Shown piece after piece: positions 58,684 to 64,000 of a stretch of 64,000 bases of DNA. The notes beneath the pieces are model-generated. The model saw nothing but the letters and a program-made list of their open reading frames with translations, searched no databases and was not told where the DNA came from. A program made the translations under genes and the position numbers. The first letter of the stretch is position 1, and each line of letters starts with the position of its first letter. Source of the DNA: Pontederia crassipes (taxonomy: Eukaryota > Streptophyta > Magnoliopsida > Commelinales > Pontederiaceae); the NCBI GenBank assembly GCA_030549335.1, contig CM060198.1:59907453-59971452 (forward strand). The letters run 5' to 3'.

Positions 58684-59610
58684 ATTGTGGAGAGATGAAA
58701 GGAGCTTCCACGTTTGATCATAGGTTCATCAAAGTTGTATAATTACTCCTGAGAGAAGGAAAAAAGAAAGGTTGCATAATAACTGCGTATGTATGATATT
58801 CTGATTTCTGTAACTTTGTTCAAAACCACATTACCTTACATGACTGACATATTAGCCGAGGATTTGTACCGAAAACGAGAGCTATGCACGTGAGACAGAT
58901 GATGGGCCTTTTAATATGTACTATATCATAATTATTTTTTCTGATAGTTTTAATATATCGTGTTAATTTTTTGAAAATAAGATAAGGTAACGTCACTTGC
59001 ATTCCTAAATCTGCTAATGATATTAGAAGTCCCTGTTGAGCCATACTTGAATAATTATTTCTTTTGCGTTTGCTAGTTTGTTGTAGAGATAAGTTTTAGA
59101 TTTTGAATAATAATAACGATATCATCTTTTTTTTCATTCATTTAAAAAAAAAGTTGGAACAACAATAGTTGTTGGATAGCAATTTAAATGTGAAGTTACT
59201 AATTAGAATTGGCTGGTGATTTACCATTTGTTTGGTGGAATTGGTACCACATTAATTTCTTGACAAATGATAATTTGAAGATTCATTCCTTAAATCTGTA
59301 AGAAAGATAGACATGAATGGATTAATTCCAAAAAATGTTCCAAAGAAGGATAGGATTCCACATTAACTTTCTTAGAATTGAGATATATTAAATGCTATCT
59401 GTTTTTGGAATATACTAAGATCATTAAAGTCCTCTGCCGAAACAACTATAATGTTTCTATTTCCTCTTTTTAGTCAGGCGTAATTTTGCGTTCGATACAA
59501 GAAAGAATTCAAGATTTATGAAATGTCATATATACATAATGAAAGATGAAGAGCGGAATTTTCATCGTTTAGTTTTCGTTCAATTTTGCATGTGCGCTCA
59601 AATGGTGCTC
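58684..59610. other. Serpin 4 3' flank and intergenic DNA
   Basis: 3' UTR for an unknown length, then AT-rich DNA. I see no gene or clear element. A motif GGTTTACCATTTGTTTGGTGGAATTGG-like stretch (around 59215-59245) recurs diverged at about 61040-61100, together with following sequence, so serpin 4 and serpin 5 share a duplicated downstream flank. Confidence 0.5.
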
Positions 59611-59922
59611 ATTAAGAATATAAAATAACCCTTTCTAATGGTTTAAATTTTTAAGAAAATTAGTTAGCATATCGAATTTAACATACTATTAGAATCAGAA
59701 GTCTCGAGTTCAAACTTCGTAAGCTCTTGTTTAAAGAAAAATATTTTTTTTCCTTTGTCGTCCACATGATAATGGCGTGGTATGATCCATGTAGCCGACC
59801 CCACCTAGTGGGATAATGCTTTGTTATTGTTGCTGTCGTCGTCCACGTGATAGGCTGGGTTAGACTAAAATTATCAATCCCAAACACACGAGAGAGAATG
59901 TTAAGAATATAAAATCATTGAT
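59611..59922. mobile_element. TRIM-type element, left copy, with nested SINE
   Basis: The short terminal repeat TTAAGAATATAAAAT starts at 59612. A decayed primer-binding-site region follows (TTTAACATACTATTAGAATC), and TGTTAAGAATATAAAATCATT closes it (about 59899-59919). This is the layout of miniature LTR elements (TRIM). It ends directly against serpin exon sequence. An Au SINE is inserted at 59772-59837. Confidence 0.7.
59772..59837 (+). mobile_element. 5'-truncated Au SINE inside the TRIM element
   Basis: It contains GTAGCCGACCCCACCTAGTG and a degenerate GTT tail, flanked by GTCGTCCACATGATA (59757-59771) and GTCGTCCACGTGATA (59838-59852), a 15-base duplication with one difference. Confidence 0.85.
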
Positions 59923-59925
59923 CAT

Positions 59926-60372
59926 CTCCCCGCTCTCCATCCACGCCACGCTCGTCCTTCCTCGTCGTCGGCATCAAGGGAAACACGCTCGATGATATCA
60001 TCTCCTTGCTCGTCGGGCCCAATGCCACCTCCGGCGATCTTAGCGCACTTGCGACCGAGGTCGCCCTCATGCTAGCCGACAGCTTCACCATTGGCAATCC
60101 TGCGACATTATGTTCCGTTAAGAATATAAAATCATTGATCCATCTTTTTTTAATGACTTAAGATTTTAGAAAAAATAATTAGCACATCAAATTTAATATA
60201 GTATCTTAAGCTCCATGTGATGAGCTGAACTAAATTAAAATTGTCTGGAGTCCACGTGAAAGAAAGTGTTAAGAATATAAAATGGATGACCTTAAAACCT
60301 TGGTTCAAGGAGATCGTTACTGGCATGCACAATTCGAATTCACAGGCGCAGGATTTCAAGAACAAGGGTTAG
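59926..60372 (+). pseudogene. Serpin 5, exon 1 fragments
   Basis: 59926-60112 matches serpin exon 1 (SPLSIHATLVL-type start, then NTLDDIISLLVGPNATSGD and LATEVALMLADS), and 60285-60369 matches the exon 1 end (LTLKPWFKEIVTGMHNSN, AQDFKNK). A TRIM copy separates them and about 25 bases are missing at the junction. The initiator region, the splice donor (GGTT instead of GGTG at the edge) and all of exon 2 are absent, with a frameshift near 59955. A dead partial duplicate. Confidence 0.88.
60113..60283. mobile_element. TRIM-type element, right copy
   Basis: It begins GTTAAGAATATAAAATCATT and ends AGTGTTAAGAATATAAAAT, with the body line TTTAATATAGTATCTTAAGC as a decayed primer-binding site and CCACGTGAAAGAAAG as a polypurine-like end. 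Close relative of the copy at 59611-59922. Confidence 0.75.
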
Positions 60373-60551
60373 ATTTATGTCAAGAGCTGATTAATAATAT
60401 AGTCGAAAAGTTTTAATTTACAGAAAAGTTGAACAAGGAGCATTTAACTGAGTTTTATTCTGTTTTTTTACCATGCTAAAAAAAATTGTGTAATCCCATA
60501 AATCTGATCGTCCAGTTTCGCTCTGAATTCATGCTTCTTTCTGTTTCTGAC

Positions 60552-60590
<39 letters not shown>

Positions 60591-61729
60591 CGTTGATGTT
60601 TTTATTTATTTATAATTGCCTCATTAGATTTTCTTATTTAACAAATATTTAATTGATGATCTAATTTATGGTGATATTATATATTAACAATATAATAATA
60701 ATATTTTTATCTTAGTTTTTTATTATTTTATATTATCCTAACCAATCATTCATTTCAACTCGATCCAATCGATCTGATTTGAACCACAATCTAGATCGAT
60801 GGTCGAGTTGGATCTCACGACATTACATCTGAGGGCATATTCGTCATCAAAATTAAAAGAAAAGGAAAAGTAAACGGAAGGTGGGAAAAAAATGTAAATA
60901 GCAAATATGCTTAAAGTTCGAATTTTAAAAATCTGAACCTTACATACGAAAATTGCTATAATTAGAAAGGTTAAAAGGAGGAAACAACCATTAATTTGGA
61001 GGGGCATTTGAATCCATGTCACATGGATACCAATTCAAATGTTGAGTTACTGATTGGAATTGGTTGTGATTACCAACCATTTCTTTTGTGGAGTAATTGC
61101 AACATTTCATTTCTTCCTTTTTTTTTTACTCCCATTGTCATGCCCATCTTCTTTAAGCGGAAATAAATTATCTACCATCCGATGTATTATTAATTTCTCA
61201 TAAATGTGGGGAAAAAATAATTGTTCAAGGATTCATTTCTTAATCTTTAAGAAAGGTGAATATTAATCGTTTCATCCAAATAATAATAAGTTCCAAGAAT
61301 TTCAACCAAGGACAGGATTCCACATTAATTCCATAGAAACGAGAAACATGGAATGCTATCTGTAACTGGAATCCTTGGGCCATTAATCCCAAAGATGAAA
61401 AATTAATGTCCGTCTATCTTAAACATTAAGGAATGAATCTTTAAACTTTTTTTATTAATCACAAAGCTCATTTCGCTAGCCAATATTTAATTATGTTAGG
61501 ATTTATGCGCGAAAAAAATTATGCATCGAAGAAAAAAAATGAGAAATTTAAGATGATACAAAATTTTATTAGACGAAAAAAAAGAAGAAGATTACAATTC
61601 ATATGATTTTCTGTTCAGTCTTATGGAGTTCATTTAGACGTTAGGAATTTCATGCTGATTGAGACTATGAATTAATTTCTCAAAATTAAGATATTTATCT
61701 CGTGATCAAGACATCGATAGTGCGAGAAC
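60373..61729. other. AT-rich intergenic DNA
   Basis: It contains an (AT)n run at 60553-60586 and a flank segment (about 61030-61440) diverged-homologous to 59200-59400. No gene seen. Confidence 0.55.
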
Positions 61730-62273
61730 TAGGGGTGTAAGAAAAAATCGGCCAATCCGAAAAACTTACCCGACCCGAAAAATAAGAAATTAGGGACCCG
61801 ATTATAATTTAGGATTATTTTTAATAAATTAAAATTCACCCGTTAAAATTAGGACCCATCCGAAAAATCATGGCCCGTGGAGCCCATTTTTTATTTATGA
61901 TTTTTTATTTATATAATTAATACATATATTATTAATTCTTTTATTATAGATATAATATTTTTTTAATAAAAGTCTATACTTTTCTATCTCATTATCAAAC
62001 TCTAGTTTAATAATTTTAAAATTTTAGTAGTATATTTTATATTTAATATAAAATTAAATAGTTTTATATTAATTTACATTTATTATTTATATTTTAAAAT
62101 ATAATTATATAAAACTAAGACTCCGAAAAAATCATCCACAAAACCGACTCATTAGATGGTGATTTTTATTTCTTTTTAAAATAATTTTAGAATAATTTTT
62201 AAATTTTAAAAATCGATTCGAAAAATAAGGATTAATAAAAAATTCTACCCGTCCAAACTACTTTTACCCCCCA
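61730..62273. mobile_element. hAT-type MITE
   Basis: The ends TAGGGGTGTAAGAA and ACTTTTACCCCCCA are imperfect inverted repeats. The 8-base flanks GCGAGAAC (61722-61729) and GCGAGAAT (62274-62281) differ at one base, as expected for an old hAT insertion. It is 544 bases, AT-rich and non-coding; the GACCCGA/CCCGT subterminal motifs are typical. Confidence 0.88.
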
Positions 62274-62453
62274 GCGAGAATGCCTTTAATTTGGAGTGTC
62301 TTAAATTGGGAAGAGTTTCTGATTAAAGACATTATTAACAACTTAAGTGTATAATTTTTCTACTACAAAAAAATAGTAAAAATACAAGATTTATGAATTG
62401 CTGTATATATATGTAACGAAAGTTTAGGCGTCATTAGCATCACAGCTCCATTT

Positions 62454-62650
62454 TTTTGGGTGTCGATCCGGGTCTACGGGAGGTCTTCGATATCCGAGAC
62501 TACTAGTACTCGACTAATTCGAAGTCGGGAAAATGAAATAATAACGATAATTTCTTGACCGTGACGACTCCAAAACTCGAACCTGAGACTATTAACACTC
62601 AACGAGCGCTCGGGACTCAACTTTGCTTCCAGTTGAGCCAACCATTCTTG
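62454..62650 (-). mobile_element. tRNA-derived SINE just upstream of serpin 6
   Basis: Read on the minus strand it starts GGTTGGCTCAACTGGAAGC, resembling a tRNA A box, continues to CTCAGGTTCGAGTTTTGG, resembling a B box, and ends in a short A run. It is flanked by a perfect 15-base duplication ATCACAGCTCCATTT (62439-62453 and 62651-62665). It is distinct from the Au family. It lies only about 35 bases upstream of the probable serpin 6 start codon. Confidence 0.85.
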
Positions 62651-62685
62651 ATCACAGCTCCATTTGTTCGCTTCATATTTGCATC

Positions 62686-64000
62686 ATGTGCCGTGTGTCC
62701 TGCCACGTGTCCATTTCCGGCCACCAGACGGCCCTCGCCCTCCGCCTCGCCAAGCACGTCGCCTCCGGCGCCGACGGCCGAGGCAACGTCGCCATCTCCC
62801 CGATCTCCGCAACCGTAGCCCTCGCCCTTCTCGCTGCCGGCGCCAATGGCGAGACGCTCGACGAGCTCGTCTCCTTGCTCGTCGGGCCCAATGGCGCCGC
62901 CGCCGATCTCGACGCAATCGTGACCCAGATCATTGCCCGCGTGCTCGCCGAGGACTCCGTCGATGGCGGTCCCATGTTGTTCTGCTCCAACGCCGTCTTT
63001 GTCGACGCGTCCCTGACCTTGCTGCCGTCGTTCAAGGAGGTCGTCACTGGCACGTACAATTCGGGGGCACAGGCGGTCGACTTCACGAACAAGGTGAGAT
63101 TTTTACGCCGAAATCCCTCTGTAAAACTAAATGTATTCTTCTTGCACATATCAACGCTGGCAAATCTCGGACAATGATATTTTTACTTCTGGCATTGTGC
63201 TCATGCTGATCATGGAAGAGCGATGAAGTCCTAGAGACGATTAATTCCTGGGTTGAGAGGGTCACCGGTGGTCTGATCAAAAAGCTCCTTCCTCCTGGGT
63301 CTATTCATGCGGACACAAGCTTGGTGCTTGCCAATGCGATCTACTTCAAGGCGGCGTGGAGCGACAAGTTCGATCCATCCGAGACCAGGGATTCTGAATT
63401 CCACCTGTTGGATGGAACCTCGGTGCAGGTGCCCTGCATGACCAGCGGCGATGACAAGTTCGTGTGCTCCTACGAGGGTTTCAAGGTTCTCCGGCTCCCG
63501 TATGCGATGGACGGGGATGCGAGGCAGTTCTCGATGTATATCTTCCTGCCGGACGCACGAGATGGCATATGGAGCCTGCAGGAGAGGATGAGCTCTGAAC
63601 CTGAGTTCCTGAGCTGCCATCCGACAGCGAACGCTGTTCCGATCGGAGAGTTCAAGCTGCCCAAGTTCGAGATATCATTCGGGTTCGAAGCAACCCAAGT
63701 CCTGAAGGATTTGGGCGTCGCGTCGGCATTCAGCATGGATGATGCTGATTTCTCTAGGATGGTGGACTATTCATCACTCGGCGGCGATGGCCGCCTCCGT
63801 GTGGCGGCTGTTCGCCACAAGTCCTTCATCCAAGTGGACGAGGGCGGGACGGAGGCGGCGGCCGCCACGGAGGAGGACCTGGACATGGGCTTTGCGCTCG
63901 AAGGGGAGGAAGAACCAGCTGCGCCGGTGGACTTCGTGGCAGATCACCCCTTTATCTTCCTCATCAAAGAAGACTACGAGGAGGTCATCTTGTTCGCTGG
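62686..64000 (+). CDS. Serpin 6, partial (cut by window end), unusual acidic reactive loop
   Basis: Exon 1 is 62686-63093 and exon 2 starts at 63219, a 125-base intron with a weak pyrimidine tract; both exons are open to the window edge. The N-terminus reads MCRVSCHVSISGHQTALALR instead of the [15 protein letters not shown] of serpins 1 and 4, so the first codons were replaced; an in-frame ATG upstream (62623) lies inside a SINE and is unlikely. The serpin body is complete ([51 protein letters not shown]). The hinge [20 protein letters not shown] leads into a longer, strongly acidic loop ending EGEEEPAAPVDF. No basic residue is at P1. About 10 C-terminal residues are off the edge. Possibly functional with new specificity, or non-inhibitory. 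Confidence 0.85.

Overview
This is a window of flowering-plant nuclear DNA. It has spliced genes with GT-AG introns, plant-type serpins, a plant RecQ helicase of the SIM type, an Au-type SINE family, and deep nesting of LTR retrotransposons, CACTA, hAT, Tourist, Mutator-like and TRIM elements in an AT-rich background. The GC-rich first exons of the serpins suggest a monocot, but the species cannot be named from the sequence.

Layout: (1) 1-4920 is the 5' part of a minus-strand LTR retroelement whose other end lies off the left edge; its LTR carries a dense array of GGTCGACC palindromes. (2) About 5.5-18.1 kb is an intact RECQSIM-like helicase gene on + (16 exons, 890 codons by my splicing), with Au SINEs in two introns. 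(3) 18.1-23.9 kb is AT-rich intergenic DNA with a Tourist MITE, one arm of a segmental duplication and a GC-rich island. (4) 23.9-64 kb is a tandem serpin cluster on +: serpin 1 (intact, 395 aa), a small serpin scrap, serpin 2 (pseudogene with a 2.2-kb solo LTR in exon 1 and a 3-kb solo LTR in its 3' UTR), serpin 3 (3' half only), serpin 4 (intact, 391 aa), serpin 5 (exon 1 debris flanked by TRIM elements) and serpin 6 (two open exons, cut by the window edge). (5) Between serpins 1 and 2 lies a broken copy of the RECQSIM 3' end plus its downstream flank, split by a 2.9-kb solo LTR. The cluster therefore grew by tandem duplication of a unit that included the end of RECQSIM. (6) 40851-55398 is a 14.5-kb minus-strand LTR element (TSD ACAAG) into which a Ty3/gypsy chromovirus (46081-51649), a CACTA element (52807-54347, TSD AAT) and a MITE inside its LTR (55069-55320) have inserted.

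No operon-like cooperation applies. The functional content is one DNA-repair/recombination helicase and a rapidly diverging family of protease inhibitors whose reactive-centre loops differ at the specificity position. The most unusual features are the LTR palindrome arrays: two LTRs of one family (31208-33374 and 34667-37685) share flanking sequence but carry different palindromes (CTCGGCCCGAG type versus GGTCGACC type). The mosaic RECQSIM/serpin duplication is the other standout.
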